Assembly: GCF_007993865.1 (NCBI RefSeq) | Contig: NZ_VIUH01000007.1 | Location: forward strand, 107,381-171,380 | From: Pseudomonas sp. SJZ079 | GTDB lineage: Bacteria > Pseudomonadota > Gammaproteobacteria > Pseudomonadales > Pseudomonadaceae | Direction: 5' to 3' | DNA: 64,000 nucleotides | Shown: one piece after another, positions 37,386 to 47,967 of the stretch | Numbering within the stretch: the first letter of the stretch is position 1 | Layout of the letters: every line of letters begins with the position of its first letter | The notes under the pieces: generated by a model | Told to the model about the DNA's origin: nothing | The model's database searches: none | What the model saw: only the letters and a program-made list of their open reading frames with translations | Made by a program: the position numbers and the translations under genes

Positions 37386-37874
37386 TCAAGCGTTGCTGTG
37401 ATCGATCAGGGTCAGCTCGTCACTGGACATCAACTTCTCGATGTCCACCAGGATCAGCATGCGTTCTTCCACCGATGCCAAGCCCATCAGGTACTCCGTG
37501 TTAAAGGTGCTGCCGAACTCCGGAGGTGGCTTGATGGCGTCTCCGTCCAGGGCAATCACATCGGACACTGAGTCCACCACGACTCCGATGATGCGTTTCA
37601 GTACATTGAGAATGATCACCACGGTGAACTGGTCATAGGTCACCGTGGGCAGATTGAATTTGATGCGCAGATCGATGATCGGCACGATGGCGCCGCGCAG
37701 ATTGATCACCCCCTTGATAAAGACCGGGCTGTTGGCGATGGCCGTGACCTGGTCGTAGCCGCGAATTTCCTGCACGCGCAGGATGTCGATGGCGTATTCC
37801 TCCTGGCCCAGGGTAAAGGTCAGAAACTCCTGGGTGGGTTCGCTACTGCGGATGCTCTCACTGCTGTTATGCAT
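37386..37874 (-). CDS. cheW: Chemotaxis adaptor CheW
   Basis: A 162-residue Che[45 protein letters not shown] and [13 protein letters not shown] are the classical signatures. It links the receptors to CheA. The start overlaps the end of cheA by 8 bases (37867-37874), showing translational coupling within the operon. Confidence 0.96.
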   Translation of the reverse strand: MHNSSESIRSSEPTQEFLTFTLGQEEYAIDILRVQEIRGYDQVTAIANSPVFIKGVINLRGAIVPIIDLRIKFNLPTVTYDQFTVVIILNVLKRIIGVVVDSVSDVIALDGDAIKPPPEFGSTFNTEYLMGLASVEERMLILVDIEKLMSSDELTLIDHSNA

Positions 37875-39738
37875 GCTGTGCTACTCCTTGGCCGGCGAGA
37901 CGGGGCAGGGCGTCGATGTCGAGAATTAGCGCTACGCTGCCATCGCCCATGATGGTGGCGCCGGTGATACCGTCGATGCGCCGAAAGTTCTGCTCCAGAC
38001 TCTTGATCACCACTTGCTGCTGGCCGATCAGCTCATCCACCTGCAAGGCAAAGGTGTTGCCCTCGGCCTCGAGGATCAGCACGATGCCGCCCACCGCGGG
38101 TGGTGGGTCCGCGGTGAGGTTGAGCAAGCTGTGCAAGGAGAGCAGCGGCAGGTATTCGTTGCGTACGCTGATGACCGAACTACTGCTTCCGCTCATGCTG
38201 TAGAGGTGTTCGGCTTTCAGCTGCAAGGACTCGACGATGTAGGTCAACGGCACCACGTAGTGCACCTTGTCCACCTCGACGATCATGCCGTCGAGAATGG
38301 CCAGGGTCAGCGGCAGGCGAATAACGATATGGGTGCCTAGACCTACTGCTGAATTGATGTCGATGCGTCCGCCGATCGAGGTAATGTTGCGCCGTACCAC
38401 ATCCATGCCCACGCCCCGGCCGGACAGGTCGGTGACCGCGTCGGCGGTGGAAAAACCTGGCATGAAGATTAGCTGCCAGACCTCGCCGTCCGGCATGTCG
38501 TCGCTGACCGCCATGCCTTTTTCCTTGGCCTTGGCCAGAATGCGCTCGCGTGACAGGCCCTTGCCGTCATCGCTGACCTCCACCACGATGCGTCCTCCCT
38601 GATGGTAGGCCGACATCCGCACCGAGCCTTGTTCCGGCTTGCCCGCCGCGAGCCGCTCGGCTGGGCTTTCAATGCCGTGATCGATGCTATTACGGACGAT
38701 ATGGGTGAGTGGGTCGGTGAGCTTCTCGATCACCCCCTTGTCCAGTTCGGTGTGTTCGCCGCGTAATACCAGCTCGACCTGCTTGCCCAGTTTGTTGGCG
38801 GTGTCGCGCACCACGCGAGGGAAGCGGTTGAAGATAAAACTGATTGGCAGCATGCGGATCGACATCACCGCTTCCTGCAATTCGCGGGTGTTGTGGTCGA
38901 GTTGATTGAGTGCTTGGAATATGCGCTCGTGTTCCCCAGGATCGAGCACCGAAGTCAGTTGGGCGAGCATGGCCTGGGTGATCACCAGCTCACCGACCTG
39001 GTTGATCAGGTTGTCGATGCGCTCGACGCTGACCCGAATGGAGCTGGACTCTGTCTCACCTCCAGCAGTGGGTAGCTTCTGGCCGGGTTTGGGCGCTGCA
39101 ATGGGTTCGGCGGCAGCCGCAGTTACCGGCTCGGGTAGCGTTGCGCTTTGCGGCTGGGGTGGTGCGTCGAAGAAGCCGTAGGCGGAATCTTCGTCGTCTT
39201 GCCCGCTGACATGCAGAGGTTGCGCAGCTTCATCGCCGAATAGTCCGTAGGCATCTTTCTGCTGGGCCGAGGCTGCTGCCGCGTCATCGCCGAACAGGCC
39301 ATAGGCCTCTTCGGCTGGCGCGAGTTGGCTGTCCGGGCTGTAGCGTTCGATAAGTGTCTGCAGGCGCTGGCTGACGGCTGCGACTGGCACGTCCACGGGT
39401 TGATGCCCAGTACGGTAGTTGTCGAGTAGCTGCGCGAGTACGTCGCGTGCTTCGAGAAACACATCGATCATTTCGGCGTGTAGCTTGATCTGCCCGCTGC
39501 GAATCTGGTCGAGCAGGGTCTCCAATACATGGGTAACGCCGGTCATCTCCTCGAAGCCGAACATGCCGCTGGAGCCCTTGATCGAGTGAGCCGCACGAAA
39601 TATCCCGTTCAGTGCCTCTGCATCGGGATCCTGCAAGTCGAGGGTGAGCAGCAGGTTTTCAAGGTTTGTCAGGTGCTCTTCGGCTTCTTCGAAGAACACG
39701 CCGAGAAATTGGTCCATACCAAAATTCATCGTGGCCAC
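37867..39738 (-). CDS. cheA: Chemotaxis histidine kinase CheA
   Basis: A 623-residue CheA. The P1 domain has phosphorylated His51 ([17 protein letters not shown]). There is no obvious globular P2; the linker instead carries three aromatic motifs AYGLFGD (145-151), AYGLFGD (163-169) and AYGFFDA (186-192). The P3 dimerisation helices, the P4 kinase ([30 protein letters not shown]) and the P5 CheW-like domain follow. It phosphorylates CheY, CheB and probably the receiver of the PP2C protein. It is 12 bases downstream of cheY and overlaps cheW. Confidence 0.96.
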   Translation of the reverse strand: MATMNFGMDQFLGVFFEEAEEHLTNLENLLLTLDLQDPDAEALNGIFRAAHSIKGSSGMFGFEEMTGVTHVLETLLDQIRSGQIKLHAEMIDVFLEARDVLAQLLDNYRTGHQPVDVPVAAVSQRLQTLIERYSPDSQLAPAEEAYGLFGDDAAAASAQQKDAYGLFGDEAAQPLHVSGQDDEDSAYGFFDAPPQPQSATLPEPVTAAAAEPIAAPKPGQKLPTAGGETESSSIRVSVERIDNLINQVGELVITQAMLAQLTSVLDPGEHERIFQALNQLDHNTRELQEAVMSIRMLPISFIFNRFPRVVRDTANKLGKQVELVLRGEHTELDKGVIEKLTDPLTHIVRNSIDHGIESPAERLAAGKPEQGSVRMSAYHQGGRIVVEVSDDGKGLSRERILAKAKEKGMAVSDDMPDGEVWQLIFMPGFSTADAVTDLSGRGVGMDVVRRNITSIGGRIDINSAVGLGTHIVIRLPLTLAILDGMIVEVDKVHYVVPLTYIVESLQLKAEHLYSMSGSSSSVISVRNEYLPLLSLHSLLNLTADPPPAVGGIVLILEAEGNTFALQVDELIGQQQVVIKSLEQNFRRIDGITGATIMGDGSVALILDIDALPRLAGQGVAQHA

Positions 39739-39750
39739 CGTGGTCAGGTT

Positions 39751-40116
39751 TCAGGGCAATACCTTCTTAGTGACCTCGAGCAGCTTCGGCGGGTCGAACG
39801 GTTTGACCAGCCAGCCTGTAGCCCCGGCAGCCTTGCCTTGCTGTTTCATGGCATCGGTGGATTCGGTGGTCAGCATCAGAATCGGCGTGCCGCGGTAGTT
39901 GGGCAGGCCGCGTAAGTTTTTAATCAGGCTGAGGCCATCCATGTTCGGCATGTTCTGGTCGGTGAATACCAACTGATAGCTTTTGCGTTGGGCCTTGCCG
40001 AGGCCATCCTTGCCGTCCACGGCCTCATCGACGTCGTATCCGGCGGACCGCAGGGTGAAGCCGAGCATTTGCCGGATCGAGGCAGAGTCGTCGACTATCA
40101 GGATGGATTTATTCAT
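39751..40116 (-). CDS. cheY: Chemotaxis response regulator CheY
   Basis: A 121-residue single receiver: acidic pair in LIVDDSASIR, phosphoacceptor Asp53 (VFTDQNMPNMDG), Thr in LMLTTEST and Lys in WLVKPFDP. It is located between the PP2C-type protein and cheA. Whether it acts on a flagellar motor or only on partners in this operon cannot be told from sequence. Confidence 0.95.
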   Translation of the reverse strand: MNKSILIVDDSASIRQMLGFTLRSAGYDVDEAVDGKDGLGKAQRKSYQLVFTDQNMPNMDGLSLIKNLRGLPNYRGTPILMLTTESTDAMKQQGKAAGATGWLVKPFDPPKLLEVTKKVLP

Positions 40117-40138
40117 AGGGTCCTTCCTCTTCGCACAC

Positions 40139-41905
40139 TTAGTTAGGGGATTGCTGCCCTGCTGGGGTTGATAACGGTTGCGGGTGAGTTGCCAGATTTC
40201 GTCTGGGGGCAGCCCCCCAGCGAAGCTCGGCCTTTACGCTATTGCCTGGCGGGTGAAATTCCAGGTGCTGGCAGAGGTTACGAACCAGCTCCAGGCCGCG
40301 GCCGTGGTAGCGGGCGGGGGTGCTCTGATCGGGCGGCGAGCATAGCTGGCTGATGTCGAAGCCGGTGCCGCTGTCGGTGATCTGCACCTGCAGGCTGTTG
40401 TTCTGTGGGTGACCCTGTTGGCGAATGTCTATGTGGATTTCACCCTCAAGCAACGCGGCGAGACGTTCGTAGCGGCTCTCGAAGTAGAGTTCGAAGCCCT
40501 CCGGATGGTTCTTGATCGACGAGTCGAGGCCGAGCACGCCGTGGTCCAGGGCATTGCTCAGCAGTTCATTGAGAATCACCGCCAGCACACCTTGCCGCTC
40601 GCTCTCGAGCCCAAGGGTGGTGCACATATTGCCGACCATCGGGACCAGATCCAGACGCTGCAACTGCGGGGCACTGAGGGTCAGTTGCAGATGCCAGTCC
40701 TCGGCTATCTCGGCGCTGGTTTGCTGCTGGCCGGCGAAGCGGGTGTTGTCAGCGTTGCATTCGAGCAGCAGGCATGACAGGTCATCGTGCGGTCGTCGGT
40801 CGCCCATGTGCGCCTGCAGCGCCTGTTGCAGGCCTGCCAGCAGGTTCGGCGCGAGCGACTCTTGCTCTTGCAGGTAGTGTTCCAGGCGAGTCTGGCCGAA
40901 TAGCTCACCTGCGGCGTTCTCTGCCTCGATCAGCCCGTCGGAGTACAGCAGCAGGCGCTGGTTGGGGCGTACGGCAATGGTTTCACACTCGCTCTCGAAC
41001 GCCTCATCGGCGACTATGCCCAGCGGCAGGTTCAGCGATTTGAAGCGGCGGACGATCTGCCCTCGCTCATCCAGCAGCAGGGCCGAAGGAACGCCGCCAT
41101 TCCACACCGAGAGGACGTTCTCACGCGGCCGATACACCGCCATCAGCGCGGCGACGAAGCGATCGGCCGGTGAGTAAGCGCGGTTGCGCAGGTTGAGCTC
41201 GCGGGCGATGCTGTCGAGATTGAAACCCTTGCCGGCCATGGCATAGAAGGTTTGCGACAGCGGGATCAGGGTCAGGGCCGCCGGTAGGCCATGGCCGGTC
41301 GCGTCGGCGAGCATCACATAGAGATCGCCATTGCTCGCGGGGCAGGCCAGCAGCAGGTCGCCGGAAACCTCACTGGCCGGTTGCAGCAGGTAGCGCACCT
41401 GAGGTTGATCGAGCAGGTCGCGGCGGACCAAGCGCTCCATCAGGAAGCTACTGATGCGCCGTTCCTCGGCTTCGGCAAGGTGATAGTGGCGCAGTTGACG
41501 ATTCTGTTCGGCGACCTGCTCCTGCAAGGCGCAGATGCGGCTGAACGAAGTGATTTTGGCGGCGAGTATGCTGAAGTTGACCGGTTTGGCGATGAAGTCG
41601 TCGCAGCCGGCGTTGAGCGACGCGACCTGATCATCGGCCTCGTCCATGCCGGACAGCATGATGATCGGTCGCCAGCCGGTGTGCTTTTGCAGTTCGCGGA
41701 TGGCGATGGTGGCGGAAATACCGTCCATGCCAGGCATCAGCTGATCCACCAGCACCAGGTCGAAAGGCTCCTGCTGGTAGCGCTGCACGGCCTGTTCGCC
41801 ATCGCTGACCACTGTGCAGCGGTGACCCAGCGATCCGATGAAGGCCTTGAGCAGCATGCCAAGCGTGGCGTCGTCATCGACGCTAAGGATATTCAGGGAC
41901 GGCAC
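40139..41905 (-). CDS. Response regulator with PP2C (SpoIIE-type) phosphatase and anti-sigma-type HATPase domains
   Basis: About 588 residues, three domains. A receiver has Asp54 in LVLVDQLMPGMDG. A coiled region follows, then a SpoIIE/RsbU-type PP2C phosphatase with SGDLLLACPASNGDL and LADATGHGLPAAL. At the C-terminus is an RsbW-like HATPase with ILNELLSNALDHGV, ITDSGTGFD and GRGLELVRNL. The layout equals HsbR of P. aeruginosa, which both dephosphorylates and phosphorylates its STAS partner HsbA. The adjacent STAS gene is the obvious partner. The frame opens at 41986 inside the STAS gene; I prefer GTG at 41905, nine bases after its stop, because the receiver begins there, but the start is uncertain. 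Confidence 0.87.
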   Translation of the reverse strand: MPSLNILSVDDDATLGMLLKAFIGSLGHRCTVVSDGEQAVQRYQQEPFDLVLVDQLMPGMDGISATIAIRELQKHTGWRPIIMLSGMDEADDQVASLNAGCDDFIAKPVNFSILAAKITSFSRICALQEQVAEQNRQLRHYHLAEAEERRISSFLMERLVRRDLLDQPQVRYLLQPASEVSGDLLLACPASNGDLYVMLADATGHGLPAALTLIPLSQTFYAMAGKGFNLDSIARELNLRNRAYSPADRFVAALMAVYRPRENVLSVWNGGVPSALLLDERGQIVRRFKSLNLPLGIVADEAFESECETIAVRPNQRLLLYSDGLIEAENAAGELFGQTRLEHYLQEQESLAPNLLAGLQQALQAHMGDRRPHDDLSCLLLECNADNTRFAGQQQTSAEIAEDWHLQLTLSAPQLQRLDLVPMVGNMCTTLGLESERQGVLAVILNELLSNALDHGVLGLDSSIKNHPEGFELYFESRYERLAALLEGEIHIDIRQQGHPQNNSLQVQITDSGTGFDISQLCSPPDQSTPARYHGRGLELVRNLCQHLEFHPPGNSVKAELRWGAAPRRNLATHPQPLSTPAGQQSPN

Positions 41906-41913
41906 GATCAGGC

Positions 41914-42204
41914 TCAGCTGATCTTGAACAGTTTGTGGAAATTGGCAATTTCCAGTACATCCTTCGCCACCCCGTGCAGGTTGCACAGTTCCACCATCTT
42001 GTTCTGCGCCAGTGCTTTGTCGCGTAGCAGCAGGAGGATGCCCAGGGCTGCCGAGTCGATGTACTGCACTTCTTGCAGGTCGACGACCAGGCAGTGCACA
42101 GAGGACTTGGCCAATTCCTGCTCATAGGCATCACGGAAGGCTCGGTAGGCCTGGAAATCGAAACGTTTGCCCGGTCGAATGACGGCAGTGCTCGCTTCAC
42201 TCAT
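41914..42204 (-). CDS. STAS-domain anti-sigma factor antagonist-like protein
   Basis: A 96-residue single STAS domain similar to SpoIIAA/RsbV/HsbA. The expected phospho-serine is Ser51 in QYIDSAALGILLLLRD. Such proteins are toggled by an RsbW-like kinase and a PP2C phosphatase, both of which are carried by the next protein. It is the second gene of the che operon, 18 bases after the first MCP. Its downstream target (an anti-sigma factor, a cyclase or another partner) is not in the window. Confidence 0.92.
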   Translation of the reverse strand: MSEASTAVIRPGKRFDFQAYRAFRDAYEQELAKSSVHCLVVDLQEVQYIDSAALGILLLLRDKALAQNKMVELCNLHGVAKDVLEIANFHKLFKIS

Positions 42205-42222
42205 GGCAATGGACTCCTGTCC

Positions 42223-43398
42223 TTAGAAGAGATCAATCTCGCCGGCGTGCATGGACGTCTGGCTGACTGGGTTGTGCAGCTTGTTGCTGAGGTGCTGCTG
42301 GGCCCGCAAGTGATTTTGCTGGGCGTCCTGTGGCAGTTCGGCCGTGCCCTCGAGGTTGAGGGTAAAGTGCTCGAGCTGTTCCGAGTGTTTGCGCATTTGA
42401 GCCAGCAGTTGGCTGCTCAGGTCCTGGAATTGCAGGGCGGTGATGGCCGTATTGACATCGTCGGCCACCGCGCGGGAAACCTGCTCCAACTCTTCCACGG
42501 CATGCACGGTTTTGCCGTTCATCAGCTCCAGGTCCCCGAGCATGCTCTGAACCTGTTTCTTCGAGGTCATGGCGAAGCTCATGTCCTTGGCCGCCAGATG
42601 GCTGATCGCGGTATCGGCTTGTTGCAGCTCCTTGTGCACGATATTGATGTGGGTACGAATTTCCTCGGAGAACACGCTGGAGCGGGTCGAGAGCGCACGC
42701 ACCTCGTCGGCGACCACGGCAAAACCACGCCCGGCTTGGCCTGCGCGGGCCGCCTCGATGGCGGCGTTAAGCGCCAGCAGATTGGTTTGCTTGGCGATGG
42801 CGTCCATGTCGCTGGTGGACTTCACGATTTCACCGATCTTGTGGGTAATGCGATCGATGCTGTCGACCAGTTCCATCGAGGTGCGACTGGTCTCGATGGT
42901 GGAGTCGACGAACAACCCCAGGGTTTGTTGGGTGGTGATGACGAACTGTTGGAAGCTCATGCCGCCTTCGGATGCGTCACTGTCGCTGTAGCGGTCGGTC
43001 AGCGAGGCGGCAATGCTGATCTGCCGCCCGATCAGATGACTGAGGTTGGTGAAACTGGCCGTCAACTGGTCGATGGCGGTGTTCAGCAGGCCGTCGACCT
43101 GGTGGCTGTGCAGGGTAATTTGCTGGGCTTGCTGGGCGACCGCCTGGCATAAGGGCTCCAGCACCTGAGTGTCTACCAGGGTGTCGCTGGTTGCGCTGGT
43201 TGCCGACTCGTCCGGCTGGCCTTTGCCAGCCTGGCGTAGCAGATAGGTCGTGCTGGCCAGGCTCGCCAGGGCACCGAGCAAGATCGCGCTCCAGGAAGAA
43301 AAATCGACGGTCAGCAACACCGTGCACAGCAGCCAGGGCAGCAGCAACAAGCTGGTCAGTAGAAACGCGGAGGGTTTCTGCGAGGTTTCGCCGAGCAT
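42223..43398 (-). CDS. Methyl-accepting chemotaxis protein without periplasmic sensor domain
   Basis: A 391-residue receptor, the first gene of the operon. Two hydrophobic helices lie close together at the N-terminus ([36 protein letters not shown]), so there is no room for a periplasmic ligand domain. The cytoplasmic part ends in a hairpin with tip [24 protein letters not shown]. There is no HAMP that I can recognise. It may sense membrane or cytoplasmic signals. ATG 43398 has AGGGAA seven bases upstream; the frame is open to 43521 with poor sequence. Confidence 0.9.
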   Translation of the reverse strand: MLGETSQKPSAFLLTSLLLLPWLLCTVLLTVDFSSWSAILLGALASLASTTYLLRQAGKGQPDESATSATSDTLVDTQVLEPLCQAVAQQAQQITLHSHQVDGLLNTAIDQLTASFTNLSHLIGRQISIAASLTDRYSDSDASEGGMSFQQFVITTQQTLGLFVDSTIETSRTSMELVDSIDRITHKIGEIVKSTSDMDAIAKQTNLLALNAAIEAARAGQAGRGFAVVADEVRALSTRSSVFSEEIRTHINIVHKELQQADTAISHLAAKDMSFAMTSKKQVQSMLGDLELMNGKTVHAVEELEQVSRAVADDVNTAITALQFQDLSSQLLAQMRKHSEQLEHFTLNLEGTAELPQDAQQNHLRAQQHLSNKLHNPVSQTSMHAGEIDLF

Positions 43399-43806
43399 CA
43401 AAGGTTCCCTGTGCAAGCGCACTGATTTATCTAGGCTTGCTATCAATCTAGGGTCAGCTGGGGCCTTGTCAAATACACGGTGAAACGATGATTGCACTGC
43501 CGGGGGCGGGTATGGCCTCAAAAGGCACGGCCATGCTGGACTGGGCCTTGAGCGCGGAGGGGGTTAGGCGGCGATAAAATATTTATTCAGAAGTAGCTAA
43601 TGGCTATTTGTGCTGATGATTGGCCGATTCGGCGTATTGGGCCGGCGTAAGTGGCATCCGAAACCGGGCCGACCCGTAGCCCGCTGCACTCTCGCCCTTA
43701 TTTGAGTTGACAGGGCGAGCCGTGAAGCAGCGCACCGCCCTGTCAGCAATCAGCATAGCGCGTGCAGTTGCTCTTACCATGCAGCAGTGTTCATCTGCTG
43801 CAGTAT
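43399..43806. other. Intergenic region between che operon and ppnN, with alternative hairpins
   Basis: 408 bases with no supportable gene. It contains the che promoter above and, at 43691-43745, two competing stems: ctcgccc/gggcgag (43691-43719) and tgacagggcg/cgccctgtca (43708-43745). The second would form downstream of ppnN in its transcript and may act as an end-of-transcript structure, although no T-run follows. Confidence 0.5.
43445..43472 (-). promoter_or_regulatory. Sigma70-type promoter of the che operon
   Basis: On the minus strand TTGACA (43472-43467) is followed after 16 bases by TAGATT (43450-43445), placing a transcript start about 40 bases ahead of the MCP start at 43398. The -35 is a perfect match. 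No FliA (flagellar sigma28) promoter is seen upstream. Confidence 0.7.
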
Positions 43807-45180
43807 TTACCCCACGACCCTGTAGCAGGGCTCATAGGCGCTGCCGCCGGGTAACTTCATGCGGTGCTGGTCGACGAACGCCTGCAGCAGACGATCCAGC
43901 TGCTGCATGATGTCCCGGTCGCCGGTGATCTGATAAGGGCCGTGCTGTTCGATCAGACGGATACCTTGAACCTTGACGTTGCCGGAGACGATGCCGGAGA
44001 AAGCACGGCGCAATTGCGCGGCGAGCTCGTGTACCGGCTGATTACGGGTTAGCTTGAGGCTGGCAATGTTCTCGTGCGTGGGGTCGAACGGGCGCTGCAG
44101 GCTCTCGTCGATCTTCAGCAGCCAGTTGAAATGATAGGCATCGTCGTGGGCGCGGCGGTACTGGGTGACGTCCTTGATGCCCTGGGCCATCTCCCGCGCG
44201 ACCTGATGCGGGTCGTCGAGAATGATTTGATAGCGCTGCTGCGCGACCGGACCCAGGGTGGCGCCAATGAACTCATGCAATTGCTGGATATAGGGCGCGC
44301 TGCTTTGTGGCCCGGAGAGGATCACAGGGAAGGGCAGGTCCTTGTTGTCCGGGTGCATCAGAATACCGAGCAGATACAGGAACTCTTCGGCGGTGCCGGC
44401 GCCGCCGGGAAAGATGATGATGCCATGCCCCACCCGCACGAAGGCTTCCAGGCGCTTTTCGATATCCGGCAGGATCACCAGTTCATTGACGATGGGGTTC
44501 GGCGCTTCTGCGGCGATGATCCCCGGTTCGGTCAAACCCAGGTAGCGCGCGCCGGTCACGCGTTGCTTGGCATGTGCAATGGTGGCGCCTTTCATCGGCC
44601 CCTTCATCACGCCGGGACCGCAGCCGGTGCAAATATCGAGACCGCGCAGCCCGAGTTCGTGACCCACGGTTTTGGTGTATTTGTATTCTTCGTGGTTGAT
44701 TGAGTGCCCGCCCCAGCACACCACTATTTTCGGTGCTACGCCGGCGCGCAGCGTGCGGGCGTTGCGTAGCAGGTGAAAGACATAATCGGTGATGCCTTCC
44801 GAGCTATCGAGATCGACCCGATCGCTTTCAAGCTTGCTCTGTGTGTAGACGATATCGCGCAGGGCGCTGAACAGCATTTCCCGGGTGCTGGCGATCATCT
44901 CATTGTCAACGAAGGCGGCCGAGGGGGCATTGATCAGCTCAAGACGAATACCGCGATCCTGTTGATGGATGCGAATTTCAAAGTCCGGGTGGGCATCCAG
45001 CAGGGTTTTCGCGTTATCGCTGCCTGAACCGATGTTCAATATCGCCAGGGCACATTGTCGGAACAGCTCGTACACACGCCCTTCGCCCGCTTCACGAAGC
45101 TGCTGTACTTCGCGCTGCGAAAGCGTTGCCAGGCTGCCTTTGGGGGAAATTGACGCATTGGTTTTGTTGTTGATGACCAT
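43807..45180 (-). CDS. ppnN: Pyrimidine/purine nucleotide 5'-monophosphate nucleosidase PpnN (YgdH)
   Basis: A 457-residue LOG-family enzyme that splits nucleoside monophosphates into base and ribose 5-phosphate. The Rossmann core has VVCWGGHSIN, GCGPGVMKGPMKGATI and the diagnostic IIFPGGAGTAEEFLYLL. The N- and C-terminal flanking domains give the full PpnN length. E. coli PpnN is activated by (p)ppGpp; whether this one is cannot be seen. It stands alone, with 249 bases upstream to metF. Confidence 0.94.
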   Translation of the reverse strand: MVINNKTNASISPKGSLATLSQREVQQLREAGEGRVYELFRQCALAILNIGSGSDNAKTLLDAHPDFEIRIHQQDRGIRLELINAPSAAFVDNEMIASTREMLFSALRDIVYTQSKLESDRVDLDSSEGITDYVFHLLRNARTLRAGVAPKIVVCWGGHSINHEEYKYTKTVGHELGLRGLDICTGCGPGVMKGPMKGATIAHAKQRVTGARYLGLTEPGIIAAEAPNPIVNELVILPDIEKRLEAFVRVGHGIIIFPGGAGTAEEFLYLLGILMHPDNKDLPFPVILSGPQSSAPYIQQLHEFIGATLGPVAQQRYQIILDDPHQVAREMAQGIKDVTQYRRAHDDAYHFNWLLKIDESLQRPFDPTHENIASLKLTRNQPVHELAAQLRRAFSGIVSGNVKVQGIRLIEQHGPYQITGDRDIMQQLDRLLQAFVDQHRMKLPGGSAYEPCYRVVG

Positions 45181-45429
45181 TTAGGCACTCCGTGGCGGTG
45201 ATACGGCAGAGGCCGCGTGCGGGCGGTGGCCCTGGGCTGACCGACTAGAGGAACGGCTCGCCCGCCTGCTCAGCCGATAAAAAATACTGCTCGTGATGCA
45301 TCAAACCGGGGCTGAATGCCTGTAAGCATGGACGCAAAACCGCAGCGGCGGGTGTCAGGTGCAGCGCCCGCCACGCCTTGCGCTGCAATGCGGTTCAAGA
45401 TGTGGCGGGCGGGATAGTACAGGCAGCGG

Positions 45430-46275
45430 CTAACGCGGTAGCTTGAGGTTGTTCCAGATCGCCAGGCTGGGCTCGGCCTGGTTCAGGGTGTAGAAATGCA
45501 GCCCCGGCGCGCCGCCTTGCAGCAGGCGCTCGCACATCTCGCTGATCACCTGTTCGCCGTAGGCGCGGATGCTCTCGGCGTCGTCACCGTAGGACTCCAG
45601 CTGCTTGCGCACCCAGCGTGGAATCTCGGCGCCGCAGGCGTCGGAGAAACGTGCCAGCTTGCTGTAATTGGTGATCGGCATGATGCCGGGCACCACCGGG
45701 ATATCCACGCCCATTTTCCGCACGCGCTCGACGAAGTAGAAGTAGCTGTCGGCGTTGAAGAAGTACTGGGTCATCGCGCTGTTGGCGCCGGCCTTGGCCT
45801 TGCGCACGAAGTTGGCGAGATCGGCCTCAAAGTTGCGTGCTTGCGGGTGCATCTCCGGGTAGGCGGCGATTTCGATGTGGAAGTGGTCGCCGGTTTCCTC
45901 GCGGATAAAGCTGACCAGTTCGTTGGCGTAGCGCAGCTCGCCGCTGGCCATGCCCATGCCGGATGGCAGGTCACCGCGCAAGGCGACGATGCGTTGAATA
46001 CCGGCGCTTTTATAGAGGCCGAGTAGCTCGCGCAGCTCGGCTTTGCTGTCGCCCACGCAGGACAGGTGCGGCGCGGTCGGTATCTTCACCTCGCCGTCCA
46101 GCTGCAGCACGGTATTCAGCGTGCGGTCGCGGGTGGAGCCACCGGCCCCGTAGGTGCAGGAGAAAAAATCCGGCTTATAGGTGGCAAGCTGGCGTGCAGT
46201 GTTCAGCAGTTTTTCATGCCCGGCTTCGGTCTTGGCGGGGAAGAACTCGAAGCTGTAACGGCGTTCTTGAGACAT
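45430..46275 (-). CDS. metF: Methylenetetrahydrofolate reductase MetF
   Basis: A 281-residue FAD-dependent reductase that makes 5-methyltetrahydrofolate for methionine synthesis. RYSFEFFPAKTEAGHEKL is the family N-terminus; FSCTYGAGGSTRDRT, CVGDSKAEL, ALRGDLPSG and VPGIMPITNYSKL are conserved. It is 91 bases downstream of ahcY with an inverted repeat between, so the two form one SAM-cycle operon under the ahcY riboswitch. Confidence 0.96.
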   Translation of the reverse strand: MSQERRYSFEFFPAKTEAGHEKLLNTARQLATYKPDFFSCTYGAGGSTRDRTLNTVLQLDGEVKIPTAPHLSCVGDSKAELRELLGLYKSAGIQRIVALRGDLPSGMGMASGELRYANELVSFIREETGDHFHIEIAAYPEMHPQARNFEADLANFVRKAKAGANSAMTQYFFNADSYFYFVERVRKMGVDIPVVPGIMPITNYSKLARFSDACGAEIPRWVRKQLESYGDDAESIRAYGEQVISEMCERLLQGGAPGLHFYTLNQAEPSLAIWNNLKLPR

Positions 46276-46285
46276 AAGAAAATTC

Positions 46286-46364
46286 CGTAGGGTGGGTTAG
46301 CCGAAGGCGTAACCCACCATGGTTCTCGATGGGTTACGCCGCTGCGCGGCTAACCCATCCTACG
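46286..46364. repeat. Intergenic inverted repeat between ahcY and metF
   Basis: cgtagggtgggttagccg (46286) and cggctaacccatcctacg (46347-46364) are 18-base arms with one mismatch. An inner pair, ggcgtaaccca and gggttacgcc, extends the fold. It is related to the elements at 59499 and 27009. Inside the ahcY-metF message it would form a long hairpin. Confidence 0.88.
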
Positions 46365-46366
46365 CA

Positions 46367-47890
<1,524 letters not shown>

Positions 47891-47902
47891 CAGGTGGCGG
47901 GA

Positions 47903-47925
47903 GCGACCGGAGCGGTGCCGGTCGC
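47903..47925 (-). other. Hairpin upstream of the SAH riboswitch
   Basis: gcgaccgg and ccggtcgc form an eight-base perfect stem with a seven-base loop between the promoter and the riboswitch. It may insulate the aptamer or stabilise the 5' end. Role is inference. Confidence 0.5.
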
Positions 47926-47938
47926 GTGAAGCCTGGCG

Positions 47939-47967
47939 ATTATAGCCGCGTCGGGCGAAGTGCCCAA
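47939..47967 (-). promoter_or_regulatory. Sigma70 promoter of ahcY-metF
   Basis: TTGGGC (47967-47962), a 17-base spacer and a perfect TATAAT (47944-47939) on the minus strand lie about 42 bases ahead of the riboswitch P1 stem. Spacing and -10 are ideal. Confidence 0.82.

Noticed and set aside
41903..41986. ATG 41986 as start of the receiver-PP2C protein
   Set aside because: It lies within the STAS gene and adds 27 residues of non-family sequence; GTG 41905 fits the receiver start better, though not proven.
43399..43806. FliA or sigma54 promoter considered for the che operon
   Set aside because: No TAAA-N15-GCCGATAA or GG-N10-GC arrangement was found on the minus strand; a sigma70-like TTGACA-N16-TAGATT fits.
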